A DNA stretch of 64,000 bases. Origin: Polytrichum commune. Lineage: Eukaryota; Streptophyta; Polytrichopsida; Polytrichales; Polytrichaceae. The translations under genes and the position numbers were made by a program. Each line of letters opens with the position of its first letter. The stretch's first letter is position 1. The notes beneath the pieces were generated by a model that was not told where the DNA came from, searched no databases, and saw only the letters and a list, made by a program, of their open reading frames with translations. The stretch is from positions 51,723,554-51,787,553 of the forward strand of contig OX485803.1 of assembly GCA_950295325.1 (NCBI GenBank). The letters run 5' to 3'. Shown here piece after piece: positions 12,736-24,138 of the stretch.

Positions 12736-13805
12736 GATATAACATAATTCATTGCGTTGCCACCTACATAATTTATGAGTTTACGCAAACATCATGAATC
12801 CCTAGCCCTCAACTAGTGGTCAAGCCCTGATAATACAAGATACCATTTTATTCAGCCCTCGACGTCACCAACAACCTTTTGTGGTGCAAAACGGGGGCAA
12901 ATTCATGTGAAAAGCATGGAGGTTTTGGAAGAATGCGGGGTTGGTTATGGGCACAAGTGGGATCGGATTTGGGCAGCAAGCATTGGAATGTAGTTAGGAG
13001 GTTGGCTTATTGTACATTTGGAATCATATCATGCATACAAATGTTTTGCGAGCTCAATTTATTGGGTGGAGTGATGGGAGAAAGTGGGGTGGGTTTTGAG
13101 CGAGTGTCGGGATGGTTTTGGGATCCGTTTGAAGTGGAAGAAGTGTGGGTGTAGGGATGGATTTAGGAAGCTAGGGGTAAGTGACTTCAAAAATATGTAG
13201 GATATTCTATGTTTGTTGGTACCTTAGAGGAGAGCACACCAAATATGGTATTTGATGTCACTATGATAACTTTTCGGATGACACTCCTTATGAATAAGTT
13301 TACAAATCTTGTCATGGATGATGGATGAGGTCATCCATTGGCCAAAACCCTACCTTCTCTTGTCAACAACTTGTGATGAAACATTGGCATGGACGATTGA
13401 AATTTGGATTGAAAAATCACTTGGTAAATGACACTAATTGCAACACAAATTGTAAATCTATGATCCCCTCCCCCCAATTTTTTTTTTTAAAATTACAAGG
13501 AATGACAAATAATGTTGGGTTAACATTTAGTGATGCTGACACTATACCACGGTTTACAATTAGTATCGAGCAAGACCATTAGAATTGGTGACACTGAATT
13601 TCATATTTAGTGTAGGTCCTCTATATGTCCACGTGGTCACTCTACATGAGCTCTAAGAGCGTTCCCAAGCTAGGGTGCGCAACAGAAACCCCTCCATGAT
13701 TCCAAGAAATTCGCTAACCTCCGGCATGGAGAATGGGCTCCATGGGCACGCTTACATCGGCCTACATGCTTCCAGCTTATACACAAGGCAATCCAAATTC
13801 CACTA
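12736..13805. other. No gene seen
   Basis: Contains a 91-codon open frame at 12879-13154 (Gly/Trp-rich) that matches nothing I recognise. It is probably chance in G-rich sequence. Confidence 0.5.
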
Positions 13806-14123
13806 CACTAAATATGATATTTAGTGTTTGATTATATTTAGTGTTGTTACCACCCTACCATGTTCAACACTAATTTTCTAATTCTTTGACAATTAGTGTT
13901 AGACATAAATGTGCCGCTACCTTCCCTACTGCCACCTCCCTTATTATATTCTTTTTTAATATCCTTACTAACACTAAATTTAAACATGTAACTTCCACAT
14001 ATTACCATAATTGATATTTAGTGTTTAAATTTACATTTAGTGTTACTTACTTTCATAGGGTTATTGATATTTAGTGTATGCGTTCGTAATTAGTGTATCA
14101 AACACTAAATATCATATTTAGTG
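13806..14123. mobile_element. TA-flanked MITE, subgroup A, copy 1 (318 bp)
   Basis: Flanked by TA at 13804-13805 and 14124-14125. Each terminal inverted repeat is itself a near-perfect palindrome (CACTAAATATGATATTTAGTG) followed by TTTGAT. Inside are further TTTAGTG/CACTAAA and ATTAGTGTT/AACACTAAT words, so the whole element can fold into many small hairpins. The copy at 24847-25163 is the same element, nearly the same length, in opposite orientation. It is non-coding. I considered CACTA because of the outer CACTACACTA, but the outer CAC is not mirrored at the right end. Confidence 0.75.
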
Positions 14124-14295
14124 TACTTGAGAGACCTTTTTCGGTCACAAATCTATGATTAACCTTGGGAATAGGCGAGGTTGAGAGTGTCTGGGGGAGC
14201 CAACACCCAAAATGAGTGGACCATATTTTAGGGCACTGATTTTAGGGCCAGGACTGGTTCCATTGTGGGATGGGTTTACTCTAACACCATGCTCC

Positions 14296-14336
14296 TCACT
14301 GCCACTTCACATACGAGACTAAGAGCCCGTGACCAT
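14296..14336. repeat. Relic end of the GGGCCAC Harbinger-like MITE
   Basis: The stretch GCCACTTCACATACGAGACT, followed by an AGAGCCCGTGACCAT word, matches the left end of the element at 19621-20127. No second end is found nearby, so this is a solo terminal fragment. Confidence 0.55.
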
Positions 14337-16060
14337 TGTAGTTAGCTTTTTGGTTACAAACAAACCCATGGAAACAATCAGGGAAGACTTAAAAGGTGAC
14401 TTTTATCTCATCTAGGTGTCTCAAATAAGTTTTGTTATGGAAAACACAAGGGTATTTCACTTTATTTTAAGGTAGGGCTGACCATTGGTTCATGGTTAAG
14501 GGATAAAGACTTCTAAAACACTCTCCATCTCAGTACATACAAATGTGACAATCTCTCACCTCACTCTAAATTTCCCGTGTAATAGTCTAGCAGTGAGTTT
14601 ATTTTAATTGAACCAAGTGCGGTGCTCAATCATAGGCACAACCATAGGCAATAGTCTTGCATAAGTAGCGCATTACAGTCTTGTTGTACCAAAGCCAAGG
14701 GCACTTTGGTATAGGCAATAGGCTTTCATTACTTAATATTTCTGAATATAGCAAGAGCAACATAAATATTAATCTTTACATGGCACGGCTTCTTTATTAA
14801 TTGGTAATACAACATTATCTAGAGTCTATCACCTTTAAGTATCCTTTAAGCTTATATCTGCAATTCACTCCAAAGTAGATACTTAGTTCGTGATATAAAT
14901 TTCTGATTAAATCATTACCCCACATAAATTATTAAGTGTTCTTACTTCTTGACCTAGGCTTGCCTCTTCTTTTCTCCATTGGCCTACCCCTCTTCTCTTG
15001 GCAGCCAACAGTCCTTTGAGGAATAACCTTTCACCTTGCCAGGGCCATTGTCTTTTCAGTTCTCTCCCTACAGTTGGGTTAGGAATAAAACCTACTCTCA
15101 AGCTATATCCAACTACAACGACAACACTGGTCTCTCCAATAATTCCAGACCATGGCCATACATTAACTCAACAATCTGGTTCTCTCTCCCTAAGTCACAA
15201 GATAATGCCTTAAGCTTACTCCAATAGATCAACTACTTGGTATTCAACACGATCTTAATCCTTCCATGCACCAAGGCAATTGACCATACTTCATCTCATC
15301 ATGGTTAGGAATTTTATGATGTGAAGACTATAGCCTCTTCTTGGTTACTCCAATTCGTTGTACCTTAGATCATTCTCCATAGCAACATAATTAATTACGA
15401 CCAGAGCATATCCATCCTCAATAGTGCATAACAAATCCGTGATCTGGTAATTGAACAGTTTGCGATCTCCTTATGACAATGACTGAACCAATTTCAAGTA
15501 CTGCATCCGAAACCATTCACTCATTCACAATTACTTTCACAATTACCATCAGGCAATAGTCTATGTCTATATCATGACACGGAATCACAGCGCACCACAA
15601 GACTATATTCAAAATAGGATAACATTTGGAAAACACACCACAGAGAATGATAATATCAAAGTAAAAATCTCCGCTCTCCAGTACAAACCCCCTGGAGGCT
15701 TCTTAGATATTGATATACAAGCTATAGCCTGAAATTATCTGTATCACTCCAAAGACAATCACTATCTCTAGACAATAGCCTTTACACACATTGTTCGCTC
15801 TTCAGGCTCAAAAAGAAGAAAAACCACTCATCCCCTCTGGTACAACTTCTTCCACCTACTTATACTCCTTCCCCAAAACAGGTTCTTTTTCTCCGACACC
15901 TTTTACAATCAGGCTATAGCCTTCCAGATTTTTGGTATCTCTAGGTCATTGGCCGTTCATACTTACAATCTTTTAGTGTTTAAGTTCACTATAAGCTAGT
16001 TTCACATTTAAAAACTTCTTGGCAAAGAAAAAATGTTATCCTGCCTAATTTTCTATATTA
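14337..16060. other. No gene seen
   Basis: Intergenic. The motif CTATAGCCT recurs (for example near 15327, 15723, 15912) without regular spacing. Short open frames on both strands around 14907-15227 overlap one another and show no motif. Confidence 0.5.
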
Positions 16061-16538
16061 CAACCATTCCACTTCAAGCACTCTCATTGGTGGAAAAGGC
16101 GGAGCCGCTCCGACTTCGCTCCTTCACACTGCGCTTGAGGGACCAACGGAGTATATATGTGAATGCAAGATGGATGTAAAGTCTACATGGATCCCCTCTA
16201 CATGGCATCGAATGGATTATGTTTCATGGTCACTTGGACTCTTTTCAAAAACCACCTCATGGCGGTAGGTCTACCAAAAAACTAGGAGACCATGGCACTC
16301 TAAACGTTCACAGCCGTTGATTTATTCTATTTTATCGTGTGCGAGGATCCGTATGGATAAGAATTCGTTTAAATAGCATTTTGGTTGAGGGCCCAGTCAC
16401 GTACGACTTCACACTACGCTTGGGGGTCCGTGACCACGCTACATGATTTCGGAGGTGTGTTGGGATGGCCTTTGGACACTTTCTTTTGGGCTCTCACAAT
16501 CTCATGGTCATGGCTCTTGGCTTGTGTGTGAAGTGGCC
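16061..16538 (+). mobile_element. Harbinger-like MITE, copy A (left terminus missing)
   Basis: Homologous along its length to 19621-20127 (+) and to the reverse complement of 17294-17795. It keeps the right terminus (AGTGGCCC) followed by TTA, but lacks about 37 bp of the left terminal repeat. The trinucleotide TTA also sits just left of the remaining sequence (16058-16060). Open frames inside are not conserved between copies, so it is non-autonomous. Confidence 0.65.
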
Positions 16539-17290
16539 CTTAGTGTGGTTGGCCCCGGTTGATTGGTGAGGAAAATGCTCCAAGTTAGTTTGTTGGTCTC
16601 GTGTTTAGAATAGACAAGTTTCTACACTTGAATATACAAAGTGAAATTTACATTCGAAGAAAACGAGAATCTCCACTTTTATCGTTTATAACCTTGTATG
16701 TCCATTTCAATTCTAGAACTTGAGTTGACAACCTTTGTGATTCACAATTGTTAAGTGAATGAGGCGACTCCCGAGATGATCCCTCACCAAAATTGTGTGT
16801 GAAGCTGGAAATATGGCCACAACATGGCGACATCCTGTACGGACCAGTAAGAGAGGAACCCACCAATCAGAGTGCTGGCAAAGAAGGGGAAACTTGGTGG
16901 CCCAAAATTGAGAACTGGAAAAGTGTTTGGCTTAGAACCGACACTTACGGGACACAAATCATTCGAAATTCGAACACTGCATGGAACTAACTAACTCCCT
17001 CCCATAAATAAATACACAAATACATAAACAATAAGGGATCACTGTCACCAAGAAAACATGACCCCGGATTTCAGGAGCCAAGTGTCACACCAAGCTCATG
17101 CAAAGGGTGAAGATTTAAGAATTAAAAGCCACGCTTGGGCTTTGGGCCCACACCACACCACGACATTGGCCTCCACAATTTGTCACTGTTGGTTAATTTC
17201 ACATTGACCATTTCACAACACACAACTGGCCAGAAGCCACCTTCTTCCTATAAGCTACACTGAGATATATATATATATATATATGTGCAA
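16539..17290. repeat. Family D unit (about 16640-16830) in intergenic DNA; (TA)n at 17265-17284
   Basis: About 16640-16830 carries family D words ('cttgagttgacaacc', 'gtgattcacaattg', 'gagatgatcc'), same orientation as the 600-1372 copy. The rest shows no gene. A (TA)n run abuts the left end of the next MITE. Confidence 0.45.
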
Positions 17291-17293
17291 TTA

Positions 17294-17795
17294 GGGCCAC
17301 TTTACACACGAGCCAAGAGCCGTGACCATGAGATTGTGAGAGCCCAAAAGAAAGTGTCCAAAGGCCATCCCAATACACCTCCGAAATCATGTAGCGTGGT
17401 CACGGACCCTCAAGTGTAGTGTGAAGTCATATGTGACCGGGCCCTCAACCAAATGTTGTTTCAATGAATGTCTATTCATGCGGGTCCTCATGCATGTTAA
17501 AATAGAATAAATCGACGGTTGTGAGCGTTCGGGTTGCCATGGTCTTCCGGTTTTGTGGTAGGCCTACCTCCAAGAGGTAGTTTTTGCGAATAATCCAAGT
17601 GATCATGAAACTCGATCCATTGGATGCCATGTAGGAATCCATGTAGACTTTACATCCATCTTGCATTCATCACTTACTCCGTTGGTCCCTCAAGTGTAGT
17701 GTGAAGCGAACTTGGACCGGCTCTGCCTTTTCCACCAACGAGAGTGCTTGAAGTGTGATGGTCATGGACTCTCAATCTCGTGTGTGAAGTGGCCA
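17294..17795 (-). mobile_element. Harbinger-like MITE, copy B (502 bp)
   Basis: Ends are GGGCCACTTTACACACGAG on the left and the inverse on the right (with one terminal base changed), flanked by an exact TTA duplication (17291-17293 and 17796-17798). It is the reverse complement of copies A and C, with a shared interior including a 'ggtccctcaagtgtagtgtgaag' type word. A 3-bp TTA duplication plus GGG-starting inverted ends fits PIF/Harbinger (Tourist-like). No transposase is present. Confidence 0.75.
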
Positions 17796-17798
17796 TTA

Positions 17799-18257
17799 GG
17801 TTGCCTCTTAATTCATGCAAATTATCTTAGGTCGAAATAAACTAAAATTTATTATTAACTATGATTATTCAATTGCATAGCAACCATACTTTTAAAAATA
17901 ATTTTGCTATGGTAATAAATGCTCAAAATAGACTTGAATGTTGATAAATTAACGTGAGTTAACTTGATTGCACATGTAAGTGTACACCAAACACTTGTCT
18001 AGCGTGGTCCACACTATTTCACCATCAATTGGCATGAAATTTACGTCCAACATCAAATTCAGTCATTTTCTTTTGAGCATTGTTTTTAATAATAAATTTT
18101 GAAGATCTCATCTTTATATTTTGTATTGGAATATTCGGCACAACAATAAAGGGCACTATGTAAAAAAACCAATTTAAACAAAATTTTGTTAACACTTTTA
18201 GGCTTTTGACCAAAAACAATATGGCTTTATTGTACCATAGCATTCTTTGGATCCACT
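17799..18257. other. No gene seen
   Basis: AT-rich intergenic sequence between a MITE and a LINE relic. Confidence 0.5.
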
Positions 18258-19615
18258 TTACCATGCTTGCATCGAACTTGCATTAGTTTCCTTGCAATTA
18301 AAATCCTTTTTTGGTACAACTCCTTGGCCACCCACAACAACAAGGTTACCAGTTAAGCCAACCCATTTGTAAGTCCTAAGGAACTTTCCACAATGACCAA
18401 GCATCATATTCTTCCAAGGGAAGTAGGGCTCAACCAACTTCCCCCGTTGAACTTGGTTAATGTCCAACAAAACAAACATGATCTTTGCAGCAAACCAAAG
18501 AAGGAAAATCATTCTTAGCAACATCCCAAATGTTCACAAACTACCGCAGTCCTTTGTAAGATGAAAGCTTTGTCCACAGTAGTGCCGCAACGAAGGTCAT
18601 GGTAGTCCAATTGCCATCATAAACTCAATTGGGGGATCTCCTCCTCTGGCAAAGGAGGTAGGTATTGACAACTTTGACTGGCTTCCACCCAAATTGTGCG
18701 AAAATGATGCTAAACTATGTGCCACCTTTGAATGAGAAACGAGGTGCACAAACCCACAATAGCGATGGATGACATCTCCCATACGGTTAAAGGTGGATCC
18801 ACCAAGACAAAATGCCCATGGGAGAAGAACGTACACCATCCAAGATTATCATGGGAGGAAAACCATAAATCATGTACTTGCACATCAATGCATGCATGGC
18901 ATCTATAGGAGGTCATGCCAAACTCGCCAAGCTTCTTTTGAAAGGAGCAATCATCCCAATCATCATGAACCTTTGTTGTGCCCTCCAGTCCCAACTAAAG
19001 GTAATTCCTAAGAAGGGCCTAGAAGCAAACGAAGACTTTTCACGACCCCAATGCCCCACCCATATAGCAACGAAGTACCATAACAAGAACATAACATAAT
19101 TCACAATAAGAGGATGGCCGACAATAGAGAGGGTAGTCAAACTCCAATAGTTAACCTTGTCTACGACTCTATTGACAAGAAAATTGTCAAAGTCATGAAT
19201 GCCAAGATGAAGACTATACCAAGTACCTAAGACTTTAGACAAATCTTGTCGATTAGCCCACTTTCACTAGCAAGCCGCAAGCCATGCATGTCACCCTCCT
19301 CTACCACACCTATGCGCCATGGTCTTCAACTTATTGATAATTAACCCCAAAGTGATATGAAAGGTGTGAAGGATGTATACGAGATTGTCACCGCTTTGCT
19401 AGCACTCTACCTTCAAGGTGAAAGGGATATCCTTCACGTATTGATTTTGATGATATGTTGGCTTGTGAATGCATGAAAGGAGATGCCCCTAACGGAGTTA
19501 CTTTCAACCGCAAACTTCATCACTTGATCACCATAGTGATGGAAACATAGGGAACAAGGGGATACCCTTGCCGTTGAACATGTCTAAAAATGCCCAAACT
19601 CCTAGCCCCCTCGTT
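18258..19615 (-). mobile_element. L1-like LINE relic (reverse transcriptase C-terminal part)
   Basis: Reading the minus strand from 19600 down, a RQGYPLVPY word matches the LINE RT motif (V)RQGCPLAPYLF. It is followed by a degraded YADD-region (YVKDIPFTLK), LGLIINKLKT, and then LGTWYSLHLG with the thumb-region pattern VNRVVDKVNYWSLTTLSIVG and LIVNYVMFLLWYFVAIWVG, as in plant L1 elements. Several stops and frame changes break it. The left part (18524-18258) reads as further decayed C-terminal sequence. The upstream portion (N-terminal endonuclease and RT palm) is absent; the relic stops where MITE copy C begins at 19621. It is a different clade from the big LINE at 45-58 kb. Confidence 0.6.
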
Positions 19616-19620
19616 GTTCA

Positions 19621-20127
19621 GGGCCACTTCACACCACGAGACTGAGAGCCCGTGACCATCACACTTCAAGCACTCTCACGGGTGGAAAGGGTGGAGCCGG
19701 TCCAAGTTCGCTACTTCACACCATGCTTGAGGGACCAACGGAGTAGGTGAGCGCAAGATGGATGAAAAATCTGCATGGATTCTTACATGGCATCGAATGG
19801 ATCATGTTTCATGGTCACTTGGACTATTTTCAAGAACCACTTTTTGGAGGTAGGTCTAACACAAAACTAGGAGACCATGGCACTCCGAACGCTCAAATCC
19901 GTTGATTTCTCTTATTCTTATCATGTGTGAGGAGGACCCACATGAATAGAGGTTCCTTGAAAAAGCATTTGGTTGAGGCCCGGTCACATATGGCTTCACA
20001 CTACACTTGAGGGCCCGTGACCACAATGCATGATGTTGGAGGTGTGTTGGGACGGCCTTTGGTCACTTTTCTTTGGGGCTCTCACAATTTCATGGTCACG
20101 GCTCTTGGCTCGTGTGTGGAGTGGCCC
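19621..20127 (+). mobile_element. Harbinger-like MITE, copy C (507 bp, both ends present)
   Basis: Left end is GGGCCACTTCACACCACGAG, continuing ACTGAGAGCCCGTGACCAT. The right end is the inverse (ATGGTCACGGCTCTTGGCTC, then GTGTGTGGAGTGGCCC). Flanks are TCA and TCG, an imperfect 3-bp duplication. It is the best reference copy of the family. The interior is non-coding. Confidence 0.7.
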
Positions 20128-22899
20128 TCGGACTATCAAAAACCTAGGCATCGGTGGAAAAAGTTTCCCCATATCAAGAAAAACTTCAGGCATGCCAAGT
20201 TTCCTCACCACACCAAACTTGAATTCCCGGTCCACACCCTCATACTTTTTGTTGAGGTGAGGTTTATTTCAAGGAGACTGAATCTTATGACTTCCAGTGG
20301 CTCGAGAAATGCAATAGTGAAGGTCGAACCCAAGTTGCTTCCTCACTTTAGTGGAGAGAGGGGAATGTGCCAATTGTGGAGCCCAAATTGCCTCCATTTA
20401 TATAAGATAAGGTGGTTAGCTTTATGTGACGCACACCTTGGTTTGCTTTTACATGTAGTTGCTAGGGTTTTCTTTTTTCATTTCATAACATTACAGCACA
20501 CAACACTCCTTTTGTGGACCTTCAGATTATAACAATAGGATGTTCAAAAATTTGTGCAAGAAGACTTTGATTCAGAATGAGCTCCTAGCATCTCATTTTT
20601 ATATTCTGAAGGCCTATGTTGTTGAGTAATGTTATGTTCACTTATTTATTCTAGCCAATATGTGAGCACCGTGCTCTCTAAGGTAATCCCATGAGAAAAT
20701 GGGCCCCATGTCTCTAATAAACAAGTCCACTAACCCAACGTTATGTTTAAGTCAAGACCATGCAAGTTCTTCCCTTAGGACTCATTAGCCAGCTACACAC
20801 TATAGAGAATCTATCCAAAACCTTGGATGTGTGATTTCAACCGTTTTAAAAACCGCGTGGACAAATGGTAGGGTCTTTCTTACTCTTTACGGATGAGTTA
20901 AGATGAGCTTGAGTACAAAGTGCACTCCTTCTCTACTTAATATTCCACAATCATTTGCCGACCGACACCTACATAACCTTGTGTAAAATGGAAGTTTTAC
21001 CATATTCGGGCAATTGTGTAGAGTAAAAGAAAATGAATTCCACAAAACCTACCTAGATTTTCCAAAAAAAACATCTATTTTAGGAAATTATTTGTGTCAT
21101 ACCAACTATTAACCTACAATAGTCCATGAGAGGAGAAATTGAATTTGACTATAATATATAGTGGAGTTAATAGTGTGTGGTGCCATGAAACTTTTATAAA
21201 AGTTAGGCTTACATATCTCCCTAGCACTTCTTAACATTATTGTTATTTTTTCGTTGGCTTACAATCAAAGATGTAACAAGTTACTTGGTCTCTCACATTG
21301 TCTTGATTTCTTGGAATGTGGGTTTTGAGTTGCAAATTCTCGCCAGATAGGAGGAAATTCTAATTTTTGGAATCCTCAAAACCACTGCGTAGCAAACACT
21401 GGTATTGTAGGGAGCTTTTGTAGTTCACTCATCATGAAGATTAGATAAACTAAATTAACATATGTGAATTTAGAGCAGAGTACGCAAATTTCCACCCAAG
21501 CTCTTCATCAATCAGTGTTGAGTAGCGGACAAGTGGCATAATAATCCATTCCAAATTGCGTAGTCAACAAACTGATTGCTAACTCACACACAAATCCATG
21601 TTTCCTCTTTCTAACTTGGATCTCGAAGTCACAAAATTATCTTTAGGTGTGCCATGAAACGCAAACATTGATGTTCACAACACCTATCATTGGGGAGGGT
21701 GAAAAATGTTGATTTCTATGTATAGTGAAGTATTGTTACTATTCTAAGCCAATTTAACACCTGCAAAATAATAAGGGTATTAACCCGCATTAGACTAGTG
21801 AGTTTGATTTAGGATGAATTGGCAATGACCATGTAGTAATAGATTTTAACTACACCAATGATGATAGGTGTTGGGAAACAAACTCCTTGGTTAGTCCATT
21901 GGACTTGCTCTTTGGATTCATGTGGTTTAGGGATCAACACCTAAGTATAGTTCAAGTATCATGTGTGGTTGTTATGCGCCTTATCCCCATGCCAGAGTGT
22001 AAGGACTTGCAACGAAAAGAAAGGAAATAATAACATTGGGGCTTGTCACTGAAGTGAATAGGAGTCCATTAGTCCTAAATTGCTTAGGAGTTTCCTTTTG
22101 ATACAATAGATGTATTGCTTATCAATTGGTAGGTGGGCCCATTGGGTTGGGACTTGCAAGCACAGCGAGGTTTTATGCTTGACCTAGTTGAGTTTGAGAT
22201 TTTTCAAACTTGTACCATGGTTCTTAGAACATTAGATATACATTGATTATGATCAAATGTCTCCCCATTCATAAGTGGTAGAGTCTCCATTCATTCATGA
22301 AATGCATGCTTGCATAACATTGTTCAACCTTGGGTCAAGGGATGTCTTTGGGGGACAATGGCTAAGGCCCCAATATGGGAGAAGAGGTTGCAAAGCTAGA
22401 AGCATATGTTTTGGGCACGCTTAATTTGTAATGTTAGAAGATTAATCCTCTTCCAATATCCTCGTATCATTCATGTGGCATTGGTAAAGCAAAAAGTAAT
22501 TATTACTTACAAGTGTCATCCAACAAATGGCCATGAAATACGTAGGTCGGCATTTTTATTCAATTGGAAAATTGGGCACCGAAATTAGCTTCAGGGTGCC
22601 CAAATTAATGTAGAAGAAAATAAATAAATGTATCAACCACAAACCTTTAAGGTACAAGCGCCCAATTATGTCAATGACCTGATTTCCGACCCCTACTTTC
22701 TCACCAAAGTGGGCAACTAACTCACTTTAACATGAACACTAATCGTATTATTCTAAGGACTAGAACTACAAGTCATTGGGGGACACGAGGGAGGGGGGGG
22801 GGGGGGAGGACAGAGACTAGGAAAGGTCAAATGAGGTCTATGACTTTGAATATTTTAAAAAATGTAAATACTTTAGTTCATATGTCATTGTGTTTATAC
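20128..22899. other. No gene seen
   Basis: Intergenic. 20525-20640 is a diverged copy of 8830-8960. A run of 14 G lies at 22793-22806. Open frames are short and motif-free; the longest one near the left end overlaps MITE copy C. Confidence 0.6.
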
Positions 22900-24138
22900 T
22901 GTAATTGCTAGTTCAAATTCAAATTTGAACCATTCATTTAGGATTAGGTAAGAGATCATAGTGCTCAAAGTGTACGCGGAGGATATGCACATATGCAACA
23001 ATTCCCTCACGCCCACTAGGGGTACAAGATTTGTAGTCTCGTGTTGAGGTTGGGTGTGAATGGGGGTTCAGGATTTGGTGGGGCGCCTATTAGGCATAGG
23101 ATGTCCGGGCATAGGCAGGTTGGGCAGTTGCATTCTGATAGGTAACATATGCATGGTAGCAACCACAATGAGATAGTGTTGTATTGGTGTGCGGTCGTTG
23201 TGGATATTGGGATTTATTAATGTGAAGCAACATGTTTTAGGGTGAGCCTTTAGGGTGTTAGCTAGTGTATGGGTTGTTGTGTTGTGGCAGTTGGTGTGAA
23301 GGCTATTTGTATGATGCTTTGTGTAGTAGGATGGTAAGTGAAGGCATGTGTCATTTTCTTTGGGGTCACAAAGGTTGTATAATGGGGGTATGTTTTGTTT
23401 GACTACATGTTTTTTACTAAAGTTGCTCCATGTATTGGCCATATCAAAATTTTAGTATTTGTGATATTTGTGGGTTGGAAATCCACTTGGCATCACAAAA
23501 GATATTGGATCCTGTTGGGTGGAGAGCTTTGTTTGAGAGCCATTTGTTGACATATGGGATGGTGTTGGTTGCTAGGGAGGTGAGTGCATTTTTATATCTT
23601 TCATGTATATATGTCTTAAGGTTGCATTTGGAGCCGTCATGTTAAGTGGATGTAGGGGATATTGAGGGCCAAAAAGGTGTTTGGTGGCCTATTAGGTTGA
23701 AGGGTGTGACAAGTGTTTTTGGTTTTTGGGCTTTTTTTGGCTAGTTTATATGCTTCATTATTGCCTGCTATGTTCTGTGTGTGCTTCAACTTTTTGGGTT
23801 GTGTTGTTATGTTTGGATGAGTGAATGTCTACAATGATGTGAGTGATAAGCAATTTATCGAGGTGGTTGTAGTGACACACCTGGACATTTGGCACAAAGG
23901 ATATTCGGGTATCTTAGGGGTGTAGTTGCTATGTGATTTGAAGAGGGCCGTTATATACTCATGACCCGTTATATGTTATTGTTCCCTTCATTATTTGTAG
24001 TATGATTGGGTGGGGGATCTTAGTGGATGGATGTCGGTGATTTGTGGAGGGAATGGGGCAAAGGGGATGGGAGGGGGGAGGAGGTTTGGTCTATGGGGAT
24101 TTGGGGTGGAGGTTTGGCATTTTGTACTTTGATGCTTT
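22900..24138 (-). mobile_element. Decayed cousin of the dual-endonuclease LINE, 3' half (RNase H end to nuclease)
   Basis: On the minus strand, about 23880-23740 reads a degraded RNase H tail (IAGNNEAYKLAKKS against NIDGNEKADKLAKMG in the intact ORF2). Then 23440-23070 reads NDTCLHL, a 'HTNCHN' equivalent of RVRRHNKA, and CCFTLIN matching RCFILMN, in the same order as the CCHC/restriction-like endonuclease region of the intact element. An equivalent of the RPDIL motif is recognisable just after. Many frame changes and stops are present. The sense strand has the same A/C-rich, G-poor bias as the intact LINE. It is old, and the 3' end is not clearly defined. Confidence 0.6.

Noticed and set aside
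13801-14128. CACTA superfamily assignment for the TTTAGTG MITE
   Set aside because: The outer CACTACACTA is seen at one end of copy 1 only, while TA flanks are consistent in nearly all copies; a TA-target family fits better.
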